A stretch of DNA of 64,000 nt from Lytechinus variegatus. Taxonomy: Eukaryota; Echinodermata; Echinoidea; Temnopleuroida; Toxopneustidae. The notes under the pieces were generated by a model. The model saw only the letters and a list, made by a program, of their open reading frames with translations. It did not search any database and had not been told where the DNA came from. The position numbers and the translations under genes were made by a program. The DNA lies in NCBI RefSeq assembly GCF_018143015.1, contig NC_054746.1, positions 19,792,464-19,856,463 of the forward strand, given 5' to 3'. This document shows positions 27,085 to 40,089 of the stretch, piece by piece (the first letter of the stretch is position 1; each line of letters opens with the position of its first letter).

Positions 27085-28262
27085 TCAGCCTCCTTGACCA
27101 TTTTTAGTTGTGTTAATGGCAATGCGATGTTTGCCAGTCCGTTTCCGTTTCACCGAGACATCAGAGTCTAACATCCAATCTATGAAAGACAGAAAATAGT
27201 TCACAATTATTTAGCAGAGTCTATAAAAATTAACCCAGATTTTTTTATATTTGATCAATATTTTTAGCGGTTTCTAAATGACCCAGACATTTCAGGCATT
27301 TGAAGTGAGTTTAACAACAGCATTTTCTTGTTGCAATAAGATATACACATTATGCACGCATTGATCGTCTATCATAAATGGAGCAGGGTTTGGGCTACTT
27401 TGATAACTGCATTTATTTACAATTAATGATACTCATGGGGAGTCATGTAGATCTATTCATCTTCTGATCCAGATGATGTTTACCGGGAAATGATTAGACA
27501 TGGGAAAATAAATTGACGTCAGGTTTACCAACACATAGAGGAAACAACATTTTACTGTTAAGGCCTACCACTAGATCTAGATTCCAGATCTAGACCTAGG
27601 CCTAACTAATTTAAGGCTGAACTTAGTTTAACAAAGTAAAAATTAGATATTTATTGCTAGTCAGTGAAACAAGGGGTGATTTATGTCCTAATTTGGAATC
27701 TATTCTTACTCTTAGCCTACTAACTTGTTAGTTACTTATGTTAGATCTTAGTAAGACTTGTTAGTTAGTCTAAAACTAAAAAAGACAAAGGCTCACAAGT
27801 CACAGAGATAGCCTTGTAGACATATCTTAAATTAAAGTGTCCGTCAATATATGAAATCAGTATAAGGCCAAAAGCCTAAGACTTTGGTAGATCTAAGTTA
27901 GACTGGAGCGAGATTTAGATCTAGATCTAGACCTAATTATATATAGAGTTCTAGATCTATGTTATGGCTTATGCTAGATCTTAGCACACGTCCTCGTCCT
28001 CACGCTGACACGAAACTGAATAGGTGGGACACTATTAGAAATTGAATTTCTGTATTTTAAACTAACGAAAAGAAAATCGCCCTAGAATTTGATAAATTCG
28101 TGGTATTACGTATGTTCCCTTTAGATTGGAAGATCATACCTACTTTACGTGTATATCCCGTAGATTCTAAATAAGCAAGATAGTGAGATACAACAAGACA
28201 CCAATTTAGAGCTTTCGTGCACTTCCGAAGCTCCGATACAGCTTCTTTCACTTCTTTGCTGA
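27085..28262 (-). CDS. Candidate two-exon 3' end of an unrecognised gene
   Basis: Exon A (28262-28149) starts after a plausible acceptor (CCTTTTATTGTGCAAAG) and reads SKEVKEAVSELRKCTKALNW and on to ESTGYT. It ends at donor GTAAAG in phase 1. Exon B (27179-27085) follows a strong acceptor (CTATTTTCTGTCTTTCATAG) in the matching phase and reads WMLDSDVSVKRKRTGKHRIA and on to TGA, with a basic KRKR stretch. Together they give about 69 residues, helical in exon A. Upstream frame is closed by TAA and there is no ATG, so at least one 5' exon is missing. I recognise no family. The support is splice phase and composition only; chance is possible. Confidence 0.3.
27565..27985. repeat. CTAG-rich patch
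   Basis: Dense overlapping TCTAGATC, CCTAGGCC, TTAGATC and AGTCTA words, for example at 27572-27605 and 27910-27960. It is in the intron between the two candidate minus-strand exons. A second patch is at 44690-45420. Confidence 0.6.
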
Positions 28263-28284
28263 CTTTGCACAATAAAAGGGCCAA

Positions 28285-29739
28285 GTCAGTCGAGTCACAT
28301 TACGTCACGTCGTATATAAGGCAAATGAACTACATGTACTGCATTGCCATTGGGCTTATTTTATTAGAAATAGAACAGGGTGTTTAAAGATATTAATATC
28401 AGTAATGTCTAAAATTTAATCAAGTCCTTAAACTGTACATCTAGAAAAAAATATGATATTTTTATCATTTATTTCTTTGCCTCGCCCATGGTGGCAAATG
28501 GTGGCAACTGTGAAAGAGAACAAGCTGTTACCTTAACTCATAACAACGTATGGGTATATACCATTCGCTCTGATTTGAAGATCATTGCTTTACGAATGGT
28601 AAGAAACTGATTCAAGTGCAAGATGCTATATTTTTTATAACTGGCAGATATACACAAAAATATTGCAAAAGATGGCGAAAATTAAAGATTCCTATTATCA
28701 TCCCTCCATTTAAAGAACAACCAACTGCCTTACCCTACCCCCCCCCCCCCGGCTTCGTGATTTCGAGAGCCGCTATATTACCACACTCGTTTTTTTTAAC
28801 AAAATGTAGTCGGTTACCCCCTGTAGGCTGTAAGTTAGAACTAAAATATATATATATAGACCTATTTCTACAAACAAGTGAGAATGATAAAAAAAAAAAA
28901 TCGAATTTTGCTAGATAGTTGGCAGTAGAATGTGAAATAGTTTCCTTTTTTTAGTAATGACGTAATAAATTAGGGAAAATCTGGGAAATTATAACGAGAA
29001 CATTGAAAACCAGTAGAATTAATGTTAAGACATCAATTATGTATGATACCACTGAGCTGTAAAGAAGTCAAATCGACTGTGGTTGTGGTTATGGTCAGGG
29101 GATCCCTGGCCCACTTCCGAGTTGGGATTTGCTAAGCTTTAGGGGCTGCTCGAGGACCAATAGGGGGCAGCAGGGGGCAAAGGCTGCCCCTTAAGTTTCT
29201 TTCAAGTCAAGGAAAAAGTAAAATAGAACATGAAGAACAATTATCATGATTATAAAGAAATTTGTGAAAACAAGATTTTGAGTACTGCAAATAACCCCTG
29301 TTTTTCCTGTATCGATGAAAACCATTCACGTTGTCATACCTCCGCTAATAAAAAAAAAACACCGGTACCGCCCCTACTCAGGTCAGTGTATATGATTTTG
29401 ATCATCACAAAAAGATTATATATTGCCGATGGTAGTCGATTCTCAATCATTTCTTTCAATGTAACTAATAGTACATCGTCTCCATTCCCTGGGGAGCATT
29501 CTGTCAAAAACTGTTGCATAAAAAGCATTCACGCATACGATCAGTATGTCAAAATCCTTCACTGTCTCTTCGGTATCAAACTTGACCTCTTAGTGTTATC
29601 TCAAGTAATCGGTTGATAAAAGTGAATTTACAACGTGTATTAATACATAAAACACTATACCGGCAATGTAATTAATGGGCACCTTAATTCGTCTGATTGC
29701 ATTCAAGCACATCCCTTCAATTTTCTAAATCCTAAAAGG
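28285..29739. other. No recognised gene
   Basis: A TATA-like TATATAAG lies near 28312 on the plus strand. ORFs of 128 codons (29230-29616, plus) and 64 codons (29334-29528, minus) overlap antisense, so at most one is real. Neither has family features. The minus ORF has a possible acceptor (TTTTATGCAACAG) and could be a missing upstream exon of the 27085-28262 candidate, which I cannot confirm. Confidence 0.35.
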
Positions 29740-29965
29740 ACTGGTGGCCATGACCCCCCCCCCCCCTCTCCCGCCTCGCGTGTTACTTCCGATACGCAAG
29801 AAGATAGCGCCGCAAAATTTGTGATTTTTTTCTTTAAAATCTCGCACAACTTTTGAGACTAAATTCGCGACATAATTATGGGTAAAGCATCGTGACGTCA
29901 AATGACTTTTTACGAGAAAATGTCATGCCGAAAATGGTTTCCTTAAATTTCATTAAAAATTATTT
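29740..29965 (+). repeat. Dispersed repeat fragment
   Basis: Contains a poly-C block, then AAGATAGCGCCGCAAAATTT, TCGCACAACTTTTGAGAC and AAATTCGCGACATAATTATG. I associate this combination with an abundant echinoderm repeat. The fragment at 30478-30565 seems to be another part of the same family in the same orientation. Confidence 0.4.
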
Positions 29966-30477
29966 TCTGTTTTGATTGGTCTGTTCAATTAATTTAGGGT
30001 CTAATTTATTTTTTAGATAGTCTGTAATAACTTCCATTGAAAAACACTGAAAAACAAAAGAAAAAAAAGAAATGCATCAGAAATTCTGAAAACAAAGAAA
30101 TACGTAAGAAATTAAATTGGCGTTTTCAATTTTTCTTTGTGGAAACCTTTAATTTAAATTACAGAGATGACTTCAGGAAAAAAATCGAAGTGAAATTGAG
30201 TGTTAACTATGCAAATACTATTTTTCACGAGTAAATTTACATATTTTATTCATAACAAATGAAAAAATGAAAAATATTAATATAATTTTATACTGGCTTG
30301 TAGGTTACTGGACCTCTAGGAAGAACAGAGCAATTATATCAATGGCTCTGAATAGAGTGATCCATCCGTATATTTTTATGTGCATGTTTATATATTTATA
30401 GTTAATATCATATCTTGTGCAATGTGTTTTATTGTGATTTTTATACGGTAAATAAAACCAAACCAATATTATAAAGA

Positions 30478-30565
30478 ATGTGCGTGCCAAATTTCGGCGC
30501 GATCGCGTGAACGGCGACCGAGATCAGAAGGAGGGGGCCATTATGTGCCCCCCCCCTCCCGTCCT
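30478..30565 (+). repeat. Second fragment of the same dispersed repeat
   Basis: CCAAATTTCGGCGCGATCGC, then GGCGACCGAGATCAG and a G block facing a C block (GGGGGCCATTATGTGCCCCC). The G/C blocks make a hairpin. No coding capacity. Confidence 0.4.
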
Positions 30566-31437
30566 CAATACAATCTAAAATAGCTCGGTCCTTTTTAGGG
30601 TTAAGGGACATTATGTGGCATAGGTTAGGTACATATTGAATGCTTTTAGAGCACGAACGGCTATAAGGTGCCGCATCATCGAATAGAATGTGTAGGGCAT
30701 GTGTACATAAGGGATACTTAAGATGCGGGACGGTGGTGGGGGAGGGCTTCAGGCAGGCAAGTCCGTTGATGCATTGCGCACTTGATGCTTCAAGATTGTG
30801 GGGAGAAAGTGAATTAGATTCCGGCCTCGAGTACTGATCAAACAGAACACCGATGGTTTAAGAAATCGGATCGAATTTCCCGCAGCAAAGACAGCTTTGG
30901 CAAGTCTTTCGACTGCCTGCCTGCCTGTCTGTCTGTTGTGCATTTAGACAGAGACGGTGGGAGGGGTCAAAGTTTATTGCTACTTCTGTTGTTACGTCAT
31001 TGAAAAATTGACATTCATTGACGTTATCCTTAATGTGCAATGTGGACGTGTGAAACGACGACGACCAAAAAGAAATCACAGACAAACATTCGATTAAGTT
31101 AACAGAATGATGCAAGAAAAGCAAAATATTATTATTATTGAGTTGATAGACAAGTTTTAAGATTATTTTAAACAAGCGCTTGCTTTTCTGACCTGTAATG
31201 GGGGCTTTTTACAACGACAATAGTGCATCTTCCGTGTGATTGCAAATGAATTATTTTTAAACAGTACAAAATAATGATTATGTTTACCAAACACCTGTCC
31301 ATGTGTTTACAAAAATTAACGCTCTTTCAAATGTTTCAATTTTATCAATATTATTTCCTCCACCCCCGTGAGTAATATAGTTATTTTACAGAGACGTAGG
31401 AGCGATACGCAGTGTCGGAGCTTAGGTTGGGATATAA

Positions 31438-32117
31438 TATTGAATTGAATTTATTTTCATACTTCACAAGATAACAAAATAATAACATAATACAAGAAAT
31501 ACATTTGATTACATAGAAAATACAAAGATAATTGCAGTTAATAAAGTGAAATATGATGGTACCTGCATAAAAAGCAGAGCTTGTAATGTCTGCAGGTTCC
31601 CTATAATGTGTAATTATGAAGTTCGTAAGGAGATCGGACACTAAAGAAAAATCAGACTACAAAGGAAAAAGCCAAAGATTTGCGCAAAATTACGGGTTAA
31701 AGAATTAGAGGAAAAGTGGACAATGTGAAATATAGGAGGGGGATGAGCGAAGAATGAAAAAAACAAACAAACACAGTATACCTTTAAAAAGTTACAAATC
31801 AAATACATTATATATATTCAGCCAGTGCGTCTTAACAGTGTCCATAACTGGACAAAAGAAATGATTTAAAGTTTACATTTAAACATACTTAAGGATAAAC
31901 AGCTAGATATTTCGATTGGAAGATTATTCCAAAGCCTTGGTCCTTCGAATAAAATTGTTCTTTGAGCAAATAACGTACGAGTACGTGGAAGGTGAAATAA
32001 AAATGGAAGCGATTGAAAAGATTCTTGAAGAGAGATGATCAGAGAGTATTCGTATGTATATATTCTATAACCCTTTTCACGTGATAAGATTTGCATCGTC
32101 TTCAGAAAGACATCCAT
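31438..32117 (-). pseudogene. LINE (CR1/L2-like) reverse transcriptase C-terminus and 3' end
   Basis: On the minus strand 32117-31866 translates with RTRTLFAQRTILFEGPRLWN and NLPIEISSCLSLSMFKCKL before a stop. The pattern of aromatic-x-GP-x-WN-x-LP followed by a hydrophobic serine-rich FK.KL helix is typical of the end of non-LTR retrotransposon ORF2. About 430 bp further 3' the sequence ends in AATAAATTCAATTCAATATT, a short TTCAA repeat tail as in CR1/L2 LINEs. The reverse transcriptase core is absent, so this is a 5'-truncated dead copy. Confidence 0.6.
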
Positions 32118-35100
32118 TGTGCCATCAGAACTATACAGATCTCTAAATCAATTTGAAATATTGTGCGTGCAGTTTAGACGCATGCCGCAACACCCAGTAA
32201 GTTACGATCTAAAGAAGATAGCAAGAGGGGATAAGACAGACATTTTATATTATTATGATCATTATTAAATACATTTCTGATTATCAAGGTAAGTTTTTGA
32301 TAATCAGCATACTATTCGTCATGACCTTATATATATGCAGATTTTTGTTTCGGGGGGGGGGGGCAACTACCCCCTCCCTCTCGCTACATACAACCATGCT
32401 AATCGTCATTTTTTTAGCTGTCGTTATTGGTATTATTGTTAGGTTTAACATTTATGTTCCTACTACTATAATCATTATTGCTATGATGACTTATACATTG
32501 AACAATCTTGTCAAGGTTGTTTTCACTGTAATCATTTTCTTGATATCATCATCCGATCATCATCATTATCATTTGTTACTTATATCATATTCAACTTGAC
32601 AGTCAGGTCAGAAACCAAATACCCAAATAATAGTTCAAAATTGATTTAACCGCCTATTCAGCAACCACACAACCGAATTAATCTCGAATTCTCGTTATTT
32701 GCCAGTCAATACCTCAAGTTTAGAATTCAAGATTATAAAATCGTATCGCTATTAAGAAAAAATTGCGTAGGATAGAACAGTGATTTTTCTATACGACTGA
32801 TCATTGGAGAGAGAATGAACGTACGATTAATACTTAGTAGATATCGAGTTGGTTACTTGAATGAAAGGTTTTGAATGAATGGCCTCAAGGTCTTTGGGGG
32901 TAAACAAGTCGTCAAACATGTATTAGTGTAGAAAATACTGTTTTGTGCAAGATATTTAAATTGTGAACAAAACTTCAACGTCTGGATGTTGACATTTTCT
33001 TTTTATTCTGCCACGGTATAGCAATAATTTTGTTTTGTATAATTCGAGGGTGTTCTCGAAATATCCTAGACCATCTGAAAGTAAATGATGTATGTGGGGT
33101 GGGGGGCATTATTAATAAACGAGGAATGTGCTAATTGTTCTCTTTCAGTTTAAAGCGACAACGAATTATATAAGAGCAAACAAGTTGTGCTTAACTTACC
33201 CCCTTATGGCTCGGGGCGTATCAGTATATGAAGTGGGAATAACCGGCGATTATGACAGGGGATATATTCTTGATTGAGTGGCATATCTCGCTTGTCATTT
33301 TGTTTGCTATTTCAAGATGATAGCTGACGGTCTCATTCGCTGAAGAGAGATTGAAAACAAATCTTCCTCATTTTACCAGGGGTGCGTGGTGTGCTTCTTT
33401 TTAATGCTGGTATGGATGGACCTTTTCAAAACAGGAGCTTAATACATTGGCGTTTGAGGAGGAGGAGGAGGGGATGGAGAAATAAAAACATAATAATGTT
33501 ATGTGACAGGCGCTGTCTATGAACGTTATATAATACAATTTTACATTGATAATATTTTGACAATGGCATCAATTTAAATAGGGGAATATTCCCACCCCTT
33601 CTTGAGTATTAATTTTGCTTCTCGTGCCGGGATAAAGGGGCGTATCCCCTTTAGCCCCTGTTCCCTTTTGAACCAAAATTGTTATATCGGATAACATTCT
33701 GTGAATATTGATCCCCATTTAAGGGATAACAAAAAATCAAATTGTTGTTTTGATATTTTTAAGAAATAGTCTTTATTTTTTTTGAGTGATATGCATTTAC
33801 TGAAAAAACGCAGAAATGGCAATGTAATTTCTAATCTTCTGCTCTCAGCATCCGAACAACAAGAAAAACCCTTTTAAGGACCTGATCGAACTTCGGCGTG
33901 CAATTTTAGCAATCCATTCTTAAAATTGGCGAATGGAAATTAAAGTTGAATGAAACAAAATGACAATAAATGTTTATAATTTGCCCTTTAGCTTCTTTAC
34001 TGAGTTTTGGCAAGTTGAAATGGGACTGATGAAAATTTGAATGTGCTACCAAGCAAGCTACATGTACGAGCTATAGACATGATAAGAGAGATTCTAAATG
34101 TAAACATTGCCATAAACACCGGCAGGTTTTACAAAATCACACCAAATATCCAAAAGTTTCTCCAGACACTTAAAAATTAAAAAAAGATAAAAACTTTAAA
34201 AGATATCACAATTTCTTTCTTCGGTCGCTTCGCTTTCTCGCTTAAATTAATGAATTTTGTGTATTTTTTTCCTCTAGGAAACAATTCGTACCAATGATCA
34301 TGCGTTAGTGTGCCCATAGGTACGTTTCGATAGTAGGGTTAATAAATGTTCTAAAGAAAATACGTTCAAACAAACCTTTTAATCAACATCGTTTCCACTT
34401 TTAAACGAACAAACATTAACATTGAAATAAAGTAACGATACTTTATTCTTTCAGAATATGACGATAAGACGAAAAAAAATTACCCCTCACTAATATCCAT
34501 TTTGCCTTTAAGCATAGTGATTTTTCAAATTGACGCCATTCTACAAAGGGAAATCTCCCCCTCAAGCGTAAGAAAACAAATTTGACATTCTAAGTGAAAG
34601 ATTGACCTTTTCCTAAGTGAGTTTTTACCCCCTATGTTTCATTTTATCTTTAACCCAAGAACATAGAGTTTACGCCTCAAGACAATTATTCTCATAACCT
34701 TTAAGGGATCCTTTCTTGTCTGCCTTTACACGTGATGGATTGCTCCAAAGACTGAGGGTAAGCCGAACTCATGTTCAAAGCGAATATGATTGATGTAGTC
34801 TCTTTCACATAATTCAATGTTATTCCGTGGGGGAATAGAAAATATATTGTCTGCACTACCCTTCTATTTGAATATGTTCATGGACACACTATCGCTCACG
34901 TGTAGATAATGGTAGTACACGGGAGAATCATAAATTTAATTTGAATGAAAGGGGGAATTTAACGAACCATTTTGAGCATTTATGACGACAGCAACATGGT
35001 GTCCATGTCAAATAGGTGCAGGGAGTGTGAAGGGAATTTATCATTTGAACTCCTGAAATCATGAAGTAAAAAAAAGTGTAAAACTGGGTCAGATTTCAAG

Positions 35101-37419
35101 GATGCAAAAGAAATTTATCAAGGAAAGCGTGAAAGAGGAGACAGAAAATGAAACATAATTGGAGGAAGAAAATAAAACCCTGAACTTTTATTTCTCTTAA
35201 AAACACAGACAGAATACAACCTGAATATCAAGATCACACTAAATCCAATAATTCATACCGTACTTCCGTTCTCACATATTATGTGAAATGTGATCATTGA
35301 GGCAAAGCCGTCAAGGCCGAAAAGGGGATGAAATTTCATCGTCAATAAACAGAGACAATCTAATTTTACAAAATAACATGTTTTATCTATAATCTCCGAA
35401 TGTATCGCCAGGTGGATAGATTGTCTAACATGGAGACGATTAGGTATGTCAGGTGATCGATTTGTCAATGGTTTACACTATCAGGCATGAGCGGCGCTTT
35501 ATTTATCTATTTATTTCGTCCCTGTAGGATGGGGCAAAATGACCCTCTCCAATATATATTTTTTGCACAAAATTCGAAATTCGAGGGGAGGGGGGTCTCG
35601 GATATCAGGTATAAATGTCTCAACATGGATCGTTGTAACCGTGCCCCCAGTAATCATTCCAATGTTATAGAGTTGATTCTTCGGTGTGGCTGAGGTTTAA
35701 CCCGGCAGTGGGCGGACGTGCCACTTACCACACGAGGGACTATTACCCCCAAGACGCGTCCAAGAAGTATTATTAACAAATTGCCAATAAAAGCAGTTTC
35801 CCTTATGAAGGTGATATGTGAGATGACTGTGAGACATTGCACGCATGTCTGATGCTGGTCGATCAAATAAAATGATGATTAAAGGGCAAACGAGTTGGAG
35901 TTCCTTTTTCTAGGGTTTTTTTATCGAATTTTGATCCAACCACGAACATTTGTAAAGAATGAGAGTTAGATATCTAAATTATGAGATGTCAATAAATCTT
36001 GCCTCGATTGACAGTTGTATATATCTTAACCAATACAATACTATACGCATATGTATTAATACATTTTTCCTTTAAGTAAAGTTTGATACACTTATACACG
36101 ATTCACACAGATTCAGACACATTCCTTTTAATATTGTTTAATGATTTCTCACAATAGAATCACGATGACGCCATTTTGGAGGTAGTTCTTTTTTTCAGTT
36201 TTATAATACCTCTGATCGAGTAACTAAATTGGAAAAGAATTCATGTACGTCTCTCACCGCTGGATATTCAAATCATATCATTAATACGATTATCCTCGAG
36301 TATCTTTGAAGGTCTGGTCAAATCCCCTCTTATATTTTAATGGGAGACTGTCCAAAATATTAACTCTCTGACTTGTATGATAATTAATACGCGATCAAGA
36401 GAATATGAAGCTATTGTCTCTTCCAAGAATTTAACAAAATTAATATTCAAAGCGAAAACATTTTATTAATTGATTATCCTAATCGTCAATTTTCATTCAC
36501 AAAATGATGTGACTGAGAGTGTAAGCTTCTGATATCATTATTTTTTGTGTATGGGTGTGTTACAACCTGAAAAGGGCGTTCACCCCCCCCCCCCCACAAA
36601 CACACACAACAAAACCAACAAAACACCGATGCAATCGAATATTGTCTAAAGATATAGTGAAAATAATAAAGCACAAGAAAAATAATTGTAATGTATAATT
36701 TGCGGGTGAATATCAAATCATGAAAAATCGAAGATGAAACTATATTGCTTTATAATTGCTTTTTAATAAATCAAATAAACGATTCTGTTAAGAAATATTA
36801 AACAAATTATGATCAAAGCCGTCTTACAATCCACTGAGTTACTAAATATAAAACAATAGGATGTTTGTTGTTGATCATTCAAGACAGAATTTTACAGCGT
36901 GTGCTGAGTACCGGGAAAGAGGAAGATGGGGGGGGGGGTGTTTCATATCTTTATCAAATTCAAGGTCTTGTTCCAAGGAGGCACCATCAAAAGAGCATCT
37001 AGCAGCAGCCATTATTTAAATCTTATGGAGTGGATGATAGCTGCCATGCCGTCATGGTCAGTGGGCCAACCGTGATCGGTCGGCTATTGGACATTGGCGC
37101 AGTCATGGCTGTTAGAGGAACAGGTCTGGGTCACGTGTTTCGTGCCCCCCCCTTATAAAAGCATATTTAATAAAGACCGCAATATACAGGGCCAAATTCA
37201 AAGTAACGTTTTTAAGAGGGTAAAAATAGACATTTAAGAACCATTAAATTCAATTTTATGTGTTATGTCTATGGTTTTTAAATCTGTATTTGATTCCGTT
37301 TTTAAGAGTACTGCATGGTCGTCAAATTGCAGCTCTAATTAAGTTGACCGATTTTTCTACCACATTGAAAAGATTAAATAGAGTGCTGCGTGGTAAAGGA
37401 AATAATGGGGGAGAGAATG
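32118..37419. other. Long gene-free stretch
   Basis: About 5 kb without recognised genes. A G/C block is at 32352-32375, a GGTCGCTTCGCTTTCTCGCT fragment of the 40-kb repeat family near 34222, a C block at 36583-36595 and a G block at 36928-36939. ORFs are short and unsupported. Confidence 0.5.
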
Positions 37420-37500
37420 AGAGAGACGGAGAGACAGAAGGAGAGAATGTGTGTGTCTGTGTGTGTGTGTGTGTGGGTGTGTGAAAGAGAGTAAGCATGG
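37420..37500. repeat. GAGA tract and (GT)n microsatellite
   Basis: GAGAGACGGAGAGACAGAAG followed by about 18 GT units with one interruption. ORFs on both strands here are low-complexity artefacts. Confidence 0.9.
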
Positions 37501-37889
37501 AAGAGGGACAGGGGTACAAAAGTAGAAAGTTTGGGACGAGGTGAGGTAAATTGATACCCCAATGTTTTAAACATTTGATTCTAGTATTGCCAATTTCAAG
37601 TCTTTACAAAATAAAGTATGATGTGAGGACCAAAATTTTAGATTGAGCGAATCTACTTTAGCTACAATGGCACTCGAATAATGGGAATCAAACCAAGTTA
37701 TGTAATTTCAAGTACCATATCGAACAATGCTCTCTATATATCAACACTAGTACCCCATACATCGCCGTAATTTGAATAACCATCCTCTTGTGTTTCACAA
37801 TTTCTGACCACGGCCGAACGCACCATCACCCTTTTAAATCGTGTAGTTGTGCTGCATTACTGGGCGAGACCTAGATTGTAGCGACCTAG

Positions 37890-38680
37890 GGCCTTCGTGA
37901 CAAGTCCGTTCGTATTGAATATCCATTAATGACAAGATGAAAATAGAGCAAGACCAGTGTCCTACTCAATTACCCCCCATCCTTGAAGATTCTTTCAGTA
38001 ATATACCCGTGAGCAAGACTTAATCACTATACATAGTAGGAGTGAAAAGAAACCTTCTTGACAATATCACTGGTAATGTCCACTTGAAATTACAACCGAT
38101 ATGATTGTAATATCCCCTGCCCTATAGAGAGTGGACTAGTACTACACCCTTGATAAGTGTTTAGTTTCTATAGCGTATGGGTACAGGGTTTAAGTCTTTT
38201 TGGCAAACCCATTTGTAATGTCTGCTTCTGACATGACCTCAAACCAACAAAACCTATAGATTAATATTAAAATATTAAAATTGATATCCCCTACCCTTAA
38301 AAGCGTGACCAGTGCTATACCCTCTAAGGTTTAATTACTACCACTTATAGGAGTGCAGGGTCGCAAACTTTCATAAGTCCGTTAATAATGTACACTCCTG
38401 ACGTGGTCGCAACCGAGCGATGCTACCCATCCACTACCCCCTACCATTCCAGGTTTGACCAGTGCTGCCGTCACACCCACGAAACCGACTAAAAACCGAC
38501 CGGTGATGCGCCATTGGAAATAACGTAATAGCTTTGATCGGTCAGAAGGCGGTTTCGTTCGTGTACCCTTATCAAAATTGAAAAGTTTATTAACCAAAGC
38601 GTACGATGGAGAAACGTAAACCTTCGTGACAAGTCTGTCGGTGATGTCCACTTGTGACGTGGACTCCAGCAGCGGACACA
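37890..38680. repeat. Diverged tandem array, about 140-175-bp unit
   Basis: An anchor like GACAAGTCYGTNNGTAATGTCCACTNNTGACGTGG recurs near 37900, 38060, 38195, 38372 and 38627. Between anchors are repeats of ATATCCCCTNCCCT, GACCAGTGCTATACCCT and ACTTATAGGAGTGNAGGGT. The last interval is longer because a small MITE has inserted (38470-38566). Confidence 0.55.
38470..38566. mobile_element. Small MITE inside the tandem array
   Basis: GTCACACCCACGAAACCG at the left end and CGGTTTCGTTCGTGTAC at the right end are imperfect inverted repeats, with internal CCGACCG/GATCGGTC also inverted. The insertion accounts for the extra length of this unit (about 250 against 140-175 bp). Confidence 0.5.
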
Positions 38681-40089
38681 AGTATGCTATTGATTAATGA
38701 CCATGGATCTATGATCAGGACAGACAGCCGTGTTGTGACGGGTGACAAAAAACGTGGATAGTACAAGCCTGTCGGACACCACCGGCGCAAATACGTCATA
38801 CGCATTTATAATAAACCAAAAACATAATTTTATATGGACGTACATTTGCTATGTGATGGCATTTACAAACGACAATGTACTTTTCTTGTAGTATGAAATT
38901 ATTCCATAGGTACTATCAGTTGATTATAGCGAGTTCTTCGCAAAGCTTCTTAAAGTTCTGATGCTGAAATATATAATCATGTGTCAATATAGGTTCAAAA
39001 GCAAAGCTATAATGTTAAACTAAAGTCAAAGAATCACATTAAACTCGATGCATTTTTTCATTACAGAATTGACATATGACGGTATGAGGCAAGTCAGTCG
39101 AATGTCTGAACGGTAACAATCAATAATTAAAAAATACCAAAATATTTCTGTGTCTTTATCAATACACGTGCTTGGTTCCCAACAAAACAAAGTAAAATTA
39201 GCACGACCCTGCTTCACAAATTTTAATATCAATATCATCAATGACAAAGGTTAAACTTCTCTCATAGATTTTCTATGCGCCATTCAAATTAATGCTACGA
39301 TTTCTGCAGCTCAGGTTTTTCATTGTAACGAGGTTTTGTGAAACGCGGACTCAAAAGTTATCTAACGTAGATGTGAAAATGTTGCAAAATATTAGGGGTG
39401 TGTCCGAAAGCGAATTGGTCTCGCATTCGTAATTCACTGCTGCAACAAGCTTTGAATCTTATTGGACAAGGGCATATATAGTTATCAGATCGATACACGA
39501 ATGTTCATGAAAGACTTCCCAGATATCCAATGCGTAATGTTCTAGCGCAATTATCCCCAGACTCGGCAATAATACATTCATGCTGTTACACAGGTAGAAT
39601 AGTTCAAAGAAACTGGGTCGAAAACAAAAGGATTCATTGCAAATATCGCTGTAATTACACCTCATGAGGATTTCAAATACACGTTTTTATCTCACCAAAA
39701 TAGGAATCATTGCAATTCTACCTCGTCTAATAAAAAAACGTATGCCGAGATGCTGGATGATATTCATAATTGATCACTATATTTAACAGATACATATAAA
39801 TGCAGTTCTGAAATTTCTTTACGAATTACGAATTGACCCTTTACAAGTTTACATTAACAGTAGGAATCAGATTGTAAACTTAAATTAATAAATTACCCCC
39901 AAAACAAAACAAATGAAACAATAACTTTTAATGTCATACACAAGTCCCCCCCCCCCTATGAAAGACCGGCAGGAAAACAAATAAATACTGATAAAGGTGA
40001 ACCTATAATACCCTTTCGGCTTCATTGGATACCGTAGCCAAGCGAATAAAATTTGATCGGCAGTACTTTGATCATCACCGATTACGCTG
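38681..40089. other. No recognised feature
   Basis: AT-rich sequence with short ORFs only. A C block is at 39946-39956. Confidence 0.5.
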
